Assembly (NCBI GenBank): GCA_951394405.1
Contig: OX596346.1
Span: forward strand, 2,232,001-2,296,000
DNA from: Coprinellus micaceus
Lineage: Eukaryota; Basidiomycota; Agaricomycetes; Agaricales; Psathyrellaceae
DNA length: 64,000 nucleotides
Reading direction: 5' to 3'
A model generated the notes under the pieces. That model had not been told where the DNA came from. It did not search any database and saw only the letters and a program-made list of their open reading frames with translations. Below, piece after piece: positions 1 through 10,600 of the stretch (position 1 is its first letter; every line of letters begins with the position of its first letter). A program made the translations under genes and the position numbers.

Positions 1-616
1 AGAACTGTACAGTCGGTGATACAAGCGCACGCGCACAGGCCATCGCTCCCCCCTATCCTCTTTCGATCTAAACCAAGTGCGTGCTCATCGTCATCGTCGA
101 CGCCGAGCGAATTTCTAAGCTAATCGGCCCTCTAGCATGAGAGAGAAGTGGAAGAAGAAGCGTTCCAGGAGGCTCCGTCGCAAACGCCGAAAGATGAGGG
201 CTCGTTCCAGTGCGTAGACGCTCACACGATGTTTCACTTGCAGTCTCTGACTTGCTTTCTGCAGAGTAAACATCCATCGAATCTAGCAATGCGTATCGCT
301 GAATCTCTCGCAACATGACGATGGCTCGCCCGTCAAATGACCACTCTCAAACATAGGAGTCGCTGGAGGGTTGGGTGGTATGCACGGCTGGTGCTCGAAG
401 GTCGCGCTGTTCTCTTGTCACTACGGACAGTGCAGGTCGATTTTATGTTCTGTAATCGTCCGAAATACACAAAACGCATCCGCACATCCTCTGTCCGATC
501 TCGAATATGAGTTCTGAGTTCCGAGTCCCTTGACGTCGTTTGTGGGGCCGTGTGAAGTTGGAGAAAGGGTCCGTGCATCAATCTCGACGCGTCGAGCTCG
601 TTAGCACACATTCTTC
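1..616. other. Left-edge region upstream of the RSC7-like gene
   Basis: No gene is recognised here. Short open frames exist on the minus strand, but none has a recognisable motif or a convincing splice pattern. The right part presumably holds the promoter and 5' leader of the RSC7-like gene that starts at 617. The left part could belong to a divergent neighbour outside the window. Confidence 0.4.
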
Positions 617-2472
617 ATGAGCTCCTCAAAGTCTGTCCCCAAAATCGTCATCAAGGCGCGTCCGTCTAGTCAGGCAGGACCTTCGCGTCGCGGACGCCCA
701 TCAAAGGCCGAGGACTATGAAGACGCAGAGGAGGATGAGGGTAACGACGATGACGAAACGAACGACCAATCCATGATGGATGTTGACGAGCCGGAGGACC
801 CCCTGCCAGAGGTCGAGTCGGACAAGGGCGACGAGGACCACGAAGAAGGCGAGGAGGGAGACGAAGGGGAAGTCGTTGTTCCCGCACCACGCAAACGCGG
901 TCGACCAAGGGGCCGAGGGCGGGGCGGCGGCCATGCGGGTTCGAACGTTCCTCGTGGAGCACGGGGACGCGGCAGAGGGAGGGGCAGGGGGCGTGGCAGG
1001 GGCGGCATCACCATCAGGCTCCCGCGGAAGGGTGACGAGGACGACGAGGGTGCGGAAGGGGACAACGAAGGTGACTTTGGCGAGGAAGAGTACTATGTTG
1101 CCGCCAAACCGTCGAGGAAGATCCAGGGCGCGACATACCTGGTTGAGGGCGATGAGCTCGTCACGGACGACGATCCCAAAGGCGACGAAAAGATCGACAA
1201 GAATGGGATTCTGCTTGGCGGGAGGAAGTTCAAGGCAACGACATTCATACTGCCGAATAGGCACCCAGAGAGGCAGTATATGCTGGCTATTGACGCTGCA
1301 AGGACGTCTGGGTTCCGAGATTCGCTATACTACTTCAGGCGGAACCCTCTCGCTCTCAAGCTCAACGCGACGCAGCCCGAGAAGGACTACCTAATTGCTG
1401 AGGGCAAGCTGGGCTCTCATCTCCGGACGAGGAGCGTTACCTTGATCACTGCGCGCAGTGCATACAAACTCCATGGCGCGAAAATGATATTTGGTGTGTA
1501 CCTGGGTTCTCTCATTTGAGCAGAGTGCTGACTTTCGCAGATGGTAAATGGGTGACGGACGACTACTACGAAGAGAAGTCGCTTGCAGAAATCACCGAGA
1601 AAGGCATCAAGCCTGGCGACTTCGTCGGCGATTTGCCAGACCCCACCACGCACAACGAGGCCTCTGCCCTCGGAGGTGCCGGACTCGGTGGAGGAGGTTC
1701 CAAAGCCGACCGCGGCGGAGGTGGTATCTACCGTGCTGGTGGACCCACGACGATCTTTGGGAGCAGCGGTTGGGGTCCGTTCAGCGACGGGCCGCTGAAC
1801 GCGGTGAGGAAGAGCTTGCTGAGCAGGGATAATGTGACAGAGGAGAACTGGATGCTAATGATGGCGGCGAGGGTGAGGGAGGCGGATGAGGAGTGGGCGA
1901 AGTGGAGGCAGGAGGCGAGGAAGGTCCCTGAAGGGGTACAAGGAGTCTATATGGGTGATGCGGTTTTGGCGAATGGGCTTCCAGCGAGGGTTGGTGGGTC
2001 AAAGCCGAAGGTTGCCCATAGGGCAGTTCAGGAGGAGGAGGGTGTAGTTGTGGACGATAGAGAGTATGAAGAGGGGTACCCAAAGAGGAAGAAGGTGGTG
2101 GGATTCGAGACTGAAACTGAGGCAGCGAACTCGACTGCACCGCTTGGGGTGTACGATCCACATTCAAACCTTATATTTTGTAAGCTAACGTGGACTTCAC
2201 TCATTCATCAACTCACAGCATTTTCCCCTCTGTTCACAGACCGCAACGACACCCAACCAACGACCGCACGCTGGGTCCCAATGCCCGACGACCCCTCTAA
2301 CCCACTCAAGGGATCCCTTATCGGAGGTACGAAAGTGGGCAACGGGGCCTGGGGCCTTACTTGGGTCGATACCGTCATGGAGTTCCCCCAGCCTGACCAA
2401 GCAAAAGGCAAAGATGTCCGACTCCCTGCTGGGAGAGTGGAGACTCCAATTGAGACTCCTGGGCTCGCATAA
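617..2472 (+). CDS. RSC7/SWP82-family subunit of a SWI/SNF-type chromatin remodelling complex
   Basis: Predicted nuclear protein of 582 aa, from three exons (617-1493, 1541-2179, 2240-2472) that join in phase. The first ~170 residues are acidic and AT-hook-like: RKRGRPRGRGRGG is a DNA-binding GRP core, followed by long Arg-Gly runs. From about residue 180 comes the conserved CRC_subunit (RSC7/SWP82) domain. Recognisable parts are GGRKFKATTFILPNRHPERQ, FRDSLYYFRRNP, the LRTRSVTLITARSAYKLHGA stretch, and after intron 1 DGKWVTDDYYEEK. Yeast Rsc7/Npl6 and Swp82 are accessory subunits of RSC and SWI/SNF. Which complex this one joins cannot be told from sequence. The C-terminal third is Gly-rich and less conserved. 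ATG 617 is the first start in frame and follows an in-frame-free leader. The family call is firm; the subunit name is not. Confidence 0.88.
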
Positions 2473-3199
2473 CTTCGATGCGTGTATTCCACCGCGATGT
2501 CAATCGTATTTACCTGCGGGGTGTCCGAGACTTAAATTCCAGACCTTGATGGCGAGACAAACGTCGACCACAGGAGAAGCCCAGGACCAAAGACCAAAAA
2601 CGAGATTCGTGCGAAGCACCCAAACCCGCCTTTGAAGTTTGCTAAAGTTGAAGATCCGGGCCTATCCGGGTTTAGGCAAAAGATACTAGGTACTCAGACC
2701 TGCCGTAGCCCCAAAGCTAGGGCGCGATTTCGACGTTATTCACACCTGCGTACATCACCCCGCTGGGATATTTCGACGTTGTCTTCGGCTGAGCCGTTCT
2801 CCGGTATCAGGTGGAATCCTGGTCTTTTTGCCTTGCGTCGAGGTATCTGGTGCGTTTCGCTTTCTCCGCTTCAAGCTTCAAGATTCGCCCCTGGAGGCCT
2901 GCGCGACACCAGATTTCCTGTTGCCACAACGCCCATCGTGAGAGGGGTGGCGCTTTTGGTATGCGATCGGTAAGCCCACCGATGTGTGTTAACTACGGAG
3001 GTAGGCGCCTCTTTCCTCACCTGGCCTGTGATGATTGCAGTCGTTCCAGTCGAGCTCTAGCGCCCGTGTTGGCGCCTATGTAGATTCTCCAAGCTCCGGC
3101 TAACAGGGCCTTCCGAGCCGGTCATCTCTTCAACTCCAAACTCCGCAACGCTTCACACACGTCGAATGTTGTTCTCAACCGCGTCCCTCGACGTCCACG
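2473..3199. other. Intergenic region
   Basis: It holds the 3' end of the RSC7-like gene and the promoter of the beta-lactamase-like gene, both on the plus strand. I see no further gene, repeat or RNA. Confidence 0.4.
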
Positions 3200-5034
3200 A
3201 TGCCCAGTCCCCTTGCAACCCTCAGTGCTGCAGGCTTGAAGCAGCTCGACGAAGTCATCGTGCGTATACTATCGTCTCCTCATCACCTGAGGTTTGCGAG
3301 TGCTTACCTCGCGCATACCGTCTCTTCGATGCTTGGCGACTCACTCCTACCGTACGCTGTGTAACTTGGGCGGTATGTGTCGACACCAATCCTAGACTAA
3401 TGCAGTTAGTGGAGGAGCCCTCCCAACGTTTGTATTTGGAGCCACGAATCTAGAGGAAGAGCTCTACTTCAACGGGCACGGCCTGATTGACTATCACGAT
3501 GGCTCATCTCCTCCTGCGAGCCCGGACAGTATATTCTGGGTATGCAGCATGACCAAGTTCATCGCCTCGGTACGCCATCTTATAGACGGAAGGATCAAAA
3601 ATGTCTGGCGATTGCGTCTAACCAATGTTTTTCGAGCTTAGATCGCGACGCTCCAATTGATCGACCGCTCTCTCCTGACGCTCGATACACCAGTCTCAAA
3701 ATTCTTACCCCAGTTCTCTAAACCAGTTGTCTTGCAATACCCCTTCAAGGTGGATAAACCTGCCTTTAAGCCCTTATCGCCAGACAAACCGGTGACTGTT
3801 ATGCATATTTTAAACCACTCGAGTGGCCTCTATTACGAGCTCAAGGTGCCCGAGCCATGGTATGCTATGCCCGTCGGATATACAGGAAGCCACGACAAGT
3901 CTAATCCCTCGGGAGGATTTCTCGACAAGATACGGGTATGTTGCGTGCCGCGTGGGTTCGGTACATACACGCTCTCATACATACACCAATAGGGAGACTT
4001 CCCGGCCATTCCCCTGAAGTTCGAACCGGGCACAAGCTGTATATCGTCCCCAGTCCGTAAAATGATGCACACTTGCTTACCTTGCTCGCAGGGACGTACG
4101 GCTACAGCTCTGACATTTTGGGCTTCCTTGTCGAGGAGGTCACTGGGCTCACCTTTGAGCAATACTGGTGCGTATATCACCACATATGCGGTCATCTTTT
4201 GCTGTAGTGTACACGTTAACCTTATGTGAGACTCTCTTCACAGCCAAGACAACATTTTCAAACCCTTAAGCATTCGTGCCTCCTTCTACCTCACGCCCTC
4301 CCTCAAGGATGACCTTGTGAGCCTGACATTCCGCAATCCGGACGGAGTGATAGCGCCTTGGGCAGATCAAGTTCCCATCCTTGAACATGATCCAGAGAAG
4401 GGTGCGTCCGGTCGCAGCATGACAACTCAACTAAGTGATAGTCCCTCACGAGTTCTCTAGTCTTCGCTCACCTTGGGGGTGTCGGCTTGTACACTTCCAT
4501 GCGTGACTACCTCACCCTCCTTCGCCACATCATGCGAAACAAAGGTACACCTCTACCACCTATGAACTAGGCACCAAGGTCTCACCTACACAACCTCTCA
4601 GATGGCCGCCCCGTACACGGCGCCCGAGTCCTTTCACGTACCTCCGCCGAGTCTCTCTTCCATCCGACCCTCACTCCTCGCGGATCTACCTTCCTTGATA
4701 GATTTAACATGAGCCACAAAGGGCTTCAATATAGCACCGGCTTAGCGCTGATGGGCGAAGACCTACCCGGAGTGCGGAAGAAAGGGTCCGGGTGGTGTGA
4801 GTGCTGTGTCCTTGTACTTCATCCTTTGCGAGCTGACTTGAGAAACTGGTCCAAGGGGGTGGTTGGGCAGGCACGTCATTCTTCCTCGACCCGACATCGG
4901 GTATCGCCGTGGTTTTCGGGTCGCAAATGGTCCCCCCTGGGGACGAAAAAGTGATGAAGTTGCAGGAGAACCTCGAGCGAGCATTATACGCGAACTTGGA
5001 ATTTGCCGATTTGGAAGCTCGACCTAAACTCTGA
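3200..5034 (+). CDS. Serine beta-lactamase-fold hydrolase (PF00144-type)
   Basis: Predicted 450-aa serine hydrolase of the beta-lactamase/transpeptidase-like family. Nine exons join in phase: 3200-3360, 3410-3569, 3642-3935, 3993-4038, 4092-4167, 4244-4401, 4461-4544, 4602-4796 and 4856-5034. The nucleophile motif SxxK is seen as CSMTK near residue 102. The usual helix motif reads VMHILNHSSGLYYEL. The second motif region is EPGTSWTYGYSSDILG, with Tyr-Ser-Ser where class C enzymes have Tyr-x-Asn. The C-terminal strand reads GGWAGTSFFLDPTSG, corresponding to the HxG/GxG motif. Fungal relatives are mostly esterases or transesterases rather than antibiotic hydrolases, and the substrate here is unknown. 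There is no signal peptide, so it is likely cytosolic. Exon 1 and the second acceptor (TTAG at 3406-3409) are the least certain parts. Confidence 0.85.
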
Positions 5035-6708
5035 CGAGGGGGATAAGTATGATGACCTGCTGATATAAATGTCGTTTCACTGGGTAAAGCTGTGTATCAT
5101 ACTAATGAGTAGCACGAAATATGTACTCCGACCATTCTTGAGAGCCTGGGCGCTTAACAATTTCCCACGCTGTTCTCGACAGGCGGCCCCGTTGTTCGAC
5201 TCCGCTTCAAGACCTCAGATCGGTCATCTTCAGCAATAGCGCACTGTTCAAAGCCCTGAGATGTTTAAGCTTTCTTTGCTTACACTCGCACGCTCTAGCG
5301 TGATGTAGCTAAAACCGGACAGACAAAAAAGGGCGGCTGGCATGTATTCTCCGAGACACGAAGTGTTACATACGGTACGTCTAGGCTACAGCACACTACC
5401 TCATATACTTAAATTATCGAGTGACCATGAAAATTTTAGTACCCCACTTGAAGTATTCAAATCCACCTCCTCGCTAGCGCCTCTCTTGCCACCCGACCAC
5501 CGCCGCCCATCCCATCGTGAAGGTAATTCCTGTCACCAATGGGTAGGTCTGGGGGCTTGATCCAAAACAGGGTAGTACGTATGTGGTTCTGTTAGCATAC
5601 TTAGGACACAATATCGGAGACGCGAAGTAAAATAAGACCATTTTTGTCGCGTTTAAGTTGGGTGTTCTCGCTCCGAGTTATGGAGGCGGGTGCTGGCTCA
5701 GGATCTAGAGAATTAAATTGGGAGCTTGAGCTGCTTGGAGTTGCCTGCTCAAGTGAAAGAAGCAAGGTGCAGCGCCCGTCCTCAACGTCGCATTTTGAGT
5801 ATGACCGTGGTGTGAAAATAGGCGCTCAGAAGGTAATCTTGGTCGGCGATCGGAGCCAGCGTTGGCGCCGGCTGCGTTATTGGGTTATACTGATGCAAAG
5901 CAGACTGGCCAATGGGGGCAGGGAGCCTCTCGCCGGGAAGCGCCCTGAGCAGTCTTACCTTCCCCAGGGGGCAAACCGATTTTGAAAGAAGAGAAGTCCT
6001 TGCTCAAAGGTGTGCACCAAGGCCATGCCTCCGCGCTTTGTGCTTGAATGTCTTGGTTGGCACATACTGCGAGGCTTCGGTGTTGGAGCAGGGTTTCGAA
6101 TCGGAAGATCGCCAAGTTCCACCTCTGCAGCGAGGCTGGTTGCGGCGCTAAAGCTCCAGTAAGCCCTCGATGTATAAAACACCCAAACGAGGGAGGTTCC
6201 CGGACTTAACTAATTGGAATCGCGCATTGATCGCCTGTAAGCGCTCGGCGGGTGCCCATCTTATTCAATAGAAGAAAATACCTTACCCAAGGGTGGGCAC
6301 CAGGCTCACACCTCCGTCTTTCGTCCACTTCAAGCACTCGAAACAGGTGCGCAGGCCGAGAAGGGTTAAACTCCCTAGTCTGAACGGAGGCCATAGGAGG
6401 TGGGAAAAACAAAGGCGGGATGAACCGCTTACTGTAATTGGCCTGTCGGCGTGCTGGGCGGGGCGCCGCCCGGCAGAACGGGGTGCGGGTATCGTTCTTA
6501 TGAGAACATCGGATATCGTTCCAAGGATAAATTGTATTGGTTTATACGTTCGGAAAGAGGTAGTGTGTGTGGATGGGGTCGATTGAATGAGTCGGGTGTG
6601 GGGTATTAGGCTGTAGATTACTTTTTATTTATTTATATATCTGTAGGTTCACGTCAGTCCGAGGTGACGCGTGGAAGAGGATGGGGCGACCTACAGGGTT
6701 CGAACCTT
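5035..6708. other. Intergenic region, 1.7 kb
   Basis: No coding region is supported. Two stretches, about 5985-6075 and 6270-6360, look like a diverged duplication: both carry GAAGA-rich sequence, then GGTG-GCACCA and a CCTCCG core. No ends or open frame define an element. Confidence 0.35.
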
Positions 6709-7485
6709 TCAAGGGTTCACCGTCGCGTTGTCTCCTTCCACAACTCTCTCTAACGCCTTGACCAAACCCGTCAATAATTCGGGAGTAAGCTGCAAAACAC
6801 CGTCGGCCGTACACATGCGGTACGAGGGCATAGGCTGGTATGTCTCCGGTTTGACGGCGCTGTTTTCCACCAGCACTGAAGCGATAATATCGTCTGGGTC
6901 GCCAACCCTCCCAAGCGGGGGCGGGTTCCTCTGGTCTGTGTCGTGGGTCCCCCACTTAGCACGGAAGACGCGCTGACAGGCAAGGCAAACTGACCGTGAA
7001 TATGCATCCACCCATCCTGGAGCTGCTTTGCAGCGTTCACCCAAATTTCATCCTTTCCATCTCTCAGCGTTGTATACACGCTCTTGTGCAGGATATCCCT
7101 AAAGGCAGCTGACGTCACGGCGACGCGTCTGAGTTAGGAGAGCAACACGAACGCGACATGCTAACCGCTTACCATTTTCCCTGAAGTCCTTCCACGAGAC
7201 AAGCTCAGTCAGTTCTTCTGGCGATACGGAACTTGAGTTGGTTGGTGCAGGGACCCATCCGAGGATTGCTGAGGATTCGGCGTTGTGCAGCGGTTGCGAG
7301 AGGAACGACACGGCAAGAACGCTGGAGATGGGTGACAACGGTGTTGGCGGCTGAATAAGGTGGTAAAACAGCTCTGGGCGACGTGCACACTGAACTACAG
7401 TGTTTGCCGCTTGGCTGTGCGTAGAGCGGACAAGGGAGCGAAGGGAAGAGGCCCCATAGCGGCGGAGGGTGTTCAAGTTCAACAT
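6709..7485 (-). CDS. Conserved fungal protein, probably mitochondrial
   Basis: Predicted 217-aa protein from three exons read on the minus strand (7485-7173, 7108-6995, 6935-6709), joined in phase. The N-terminus (MLNLNTLRRYGASSLRSLVR) is basic, Ser/Leu-rich and free of acidic residues, as in a mitochondrial targeting peptide. The C-terminal part holds the best-conserved-looking block, GDPDDIIASVLVENS followed by KPETYQPMPSYRMCTADG and VLQLTPELL. I do not recognise a named domain and assign no function. It ends only 60 bp from the gene-free stretch on its left. Its start is 164 bp from the stop of the giant gene, which lies upstream on the same strand. Exon 2's acceptor was chosen because the nearer CTCAG would bring a stop codon into frame. 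Confidence 0.7.
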
Positions 7486-7649
7486 GACTGGTCAAAGCAA
7501 GAAAATGATGGGATTCGCACGGCAATTGAGGTGATATAAATACAGTGGAAAACATACTATAGCATAGGTATATAAGAATGTGCGGCAAGATGGAGCAGAT
7601 AGAATAGGTATCGTGAGTACTCGTAATATAAGTGTAACTAAAGTATCCA

Positions 7650-10600
7650 TTAGCCGAGACGAGCGTAGGTCGAGCCTTCCGATGAAGAGCTGGCGCCAAA
7701 GAGGCCGACGGGGCGAGAAGGAACATGAAGAGGGGCTTGAACGTGGATAGTTGGCTGCACGTCACTACCAGGTGTAGATGGACGTTGGCTTGGGTCCGCT
7801 ATAGATAGTTGGTCAGGTCCAGGATTCTGACGGGCAAAATGGGATAAACTCACGATGCCAGGCATGCCAGGATTGGACTTGATGTCTCGGGCTGGTCATT
7901 ATAGGTCGGCGAGGAAGGGTCTCGCCAGGTCCAGACATGTATGTCGTGGTTTCGCGGAATTGTTCCATGCCAGACTGTGATGGAGGAGGTGGCGCCGCCT
8001 GTTGAGTCCTTTTCTTCTTCCCTTTCTTAGCAGCAGGTCTCCATCCGGGACGTGCGGTGGGGGGAGGCCCTTCTGGAGGAGCATCTTCGGCGGGAGGTGG
8101 AGGAGGGGGACCCTGATCGGGAGGAGGTACACCGGTGGGTTTCCTATACGGGGCGTAGGTAAGAAAAAGTCAACCAATCCAGACGTATAGGACTGACCAG
8201 TCAGGCTCGAACTCGCCACCAGGACCCCATTTGGACTTCATGAACAACAGAGTGGCGATTTCGCTATGAGAAAAGCAGGGTCAGAACATGGGTGAAGGGG
8301 TAAACGCGACGGACTTACTGCTGGAGCGCCCGCCTGTCTTCACGAAGCTTACCGACCTCTCCGAGAAGCATGCGAACTTCGGTAGCCAGAGCCTTACTGA
8401 ACTCGTTGAGATACTGAGAAACATAGGTTAGGCTAGAATCGTCGTGCAGTCCCGACTGTGTAACGTACCCCTTCGACGTTGTAGGGGACCTGTTCTTGAG
8501 CGGTGGCTTTGACGGCGTTGATAGTCTCTTCCTGGTGACGAGCACAATCCGCACGCCAACCTAAAATTTAAAGGTCAATTCCTTGTCGAGATGTAAGGCA
8601 AGGATATCACCCACTCTCCGAGAATATTTCCAGAACGCGCCGTTGCTCGTCATTCTGTCGCTGGAGTTCCGCGATGACGTTTTGCAAGTCTATGGGGAAG
8701 AAAGTCAGCCGATTTTCACAAGGAGCGTATTGGAAGGCACGAACCTTCCTTCGTGGCACACTGTGATCTGTCCGCCTCAGCCCTCTGCCTATCACTCGCC
8801 AGATCGTCGTGCAACTTCGTCACCATGTCCCTCAACTCGAACATCGAATACTCCTTGGCATTTCTCCTCCGCTCCTTCTCCTCTCGGTTTCTCTCGTCTT
8901 CCTCTTTCTTCCTCTCGCAATCGTCTCTCTGCTCTTGCACAAGGTTGGTAATGTCCCCGAGTTGCCTCTCAAACGCTGTATCCCGCTCCAATCGTTCGGC
9001 GCGATCCTGCTCCCGTGCCACTGCCTCTTCAGTCAGCCTTGCCTCTCTCTCGTTCGCCAGCTCGTCCTTCACCTTCTGAAGCTCTTCCTCCAGTGCTCGA
9101 ATCCTGTCGTCACGGTCTGTAAGGATCTTGTTACGTTCTTCTTCGGCCTTCTGGAAGGCCTCCTCGCGCTTGGCATCGAGTTCAGCACGCTCGCGAGCAA
9201 ACTCTTCGCGTTCGAACCGGACAGTCTCGAGGACCTCAGCAACATGCTGCTCTGTTGCTTGACGAAAGGTCGCGATGCTGACGCGATCGCTTTCCTTATC
9301 GGTAACGTCTGCGATGGTCACGGGCTTGCTGGATGGAGTGGTCGGAGATGACGGCACAGCAGCCTCTTCACTCTCTTCTGATACCGACTCTGGTTTCTCT
9401 GGAACGGGCTCTTCTGCAGGAGGCGCGGGGGCAGGAGGTTGGGCGACGGGGAGAGTTGCAAGACGTTCGTCGATTGCCTTCCAGACATCGTCCGCCTTCG
9501 ACCGGGCTTCTTGGTTACGCATCTCTTCGTGCCTGAGGAAGATCGCATCGCGATCCTCTTCGTGATGTCTGAACTCAAGCTCGCGTCGGTCTTCAGCCTG
9601 CTGGGCTGCAACGGCCGCGTCGTGCAAGCGCAGAGCCACCTCATTGAGCTGCTCAAGTTGCTGCCTCTGGTCGTCAGCCGTCCCGATGTGGAAGGGAGTG
9701 GTGGCACCTCGTCGGTCAACTGGCGGGGTCGAGGGCCTGACTGAGGCTGGTCGGGAAGGTCCTGCAGGAACAGAAGGAACGGGGTGGTGGACGACGTGAG
9801 GTACAGAGTACTCGGTTCTGGGAGCGGATGATACTCGATCCGGCTCTGACCCGGTGGTCTGTGTGCGGATGGGGATCTGGTGCACACTTTCCGACTCTGT
9901 CTCGGTCTCCGTCCTCGGCTGGGGGGCAGGAGTGTGTACCCGAACCGGGGGAATCGGTAGGGCAGGCTCTGAGGGAGGGGAGCGAGGAGGACTGTAGGAT
10001 TCCTCAGTCTCAGTCCTGGGGATGGGGATATGAATGTCTTCAGGCGAGTGGCGTTCAGGAGACCGTCGTTCTGGGGAGTGGTACGTGGAAACTCGGCGTT
10101 CTGGTGAGTGGTATGTGGTAGGTCGCGTGGTAGGTCGCCGATCTGGTGAGTGACGCGTGGAGGGTCGTCGGGATGGGGTACGAGGGTCATATGTAGAGAT
10201 TCGAGTCGGATCCCACTCGTCCCCAGAGGGTCGGCTCGCCGGCCTGCGCTGGGAGTAACGATCACCGTCTTCTTCTTCTGAAAGAGAAACAATAGTGGGC
10301 GGGCGGGGTGTGTGAGCTGGGGCTGATGGAACGGTAACAATGACTGGCCGGCTTTGGTCGGGTTGGGCAGTGGCTGGTCTGCTGGTAGGTGGTCTGCTGG
10401 TGGGTGGTCTGCTAGTGGGTGGCCGTGACTGAGGACGCCTTGGAGATGGGGGGGAAACGGATCTGTACCCCGAATGAGGGGGACGCCTCGTCGGTGTGGG
10501 GCTACGACTGTGGCTTCGCCCAGCCCGAACAATACGGATAGGTGTACGACGACCGGAAGACACGCTGCGAGCAGTGCGGATGGGACTATCACGCCGCGAC

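Noticed and set aside
701..1264. Long minus-strand open frame under the RSC7-like gene
   Set aside because: It is the antisense shadow of the GC-rich Arg/Gly/Glu repeats of the plus-strand gene and has no motif of its own.
6690..6720. GGGTTCGAACC, resembling a tRNA T-loop
   Set aside because: No acceptor, D or anticodon stems can be formed around it, and it overlaps the 3' end of the small mitochondrial-protein gene.
7650..7853. Splicing of the giant gene's last exon through a 27-bp intron
   Set aside because: That intron is too short and brings a TGA into frame. The 55-bp intron (GTGAGT...CTATAG) gives a clean C-terminus instead.
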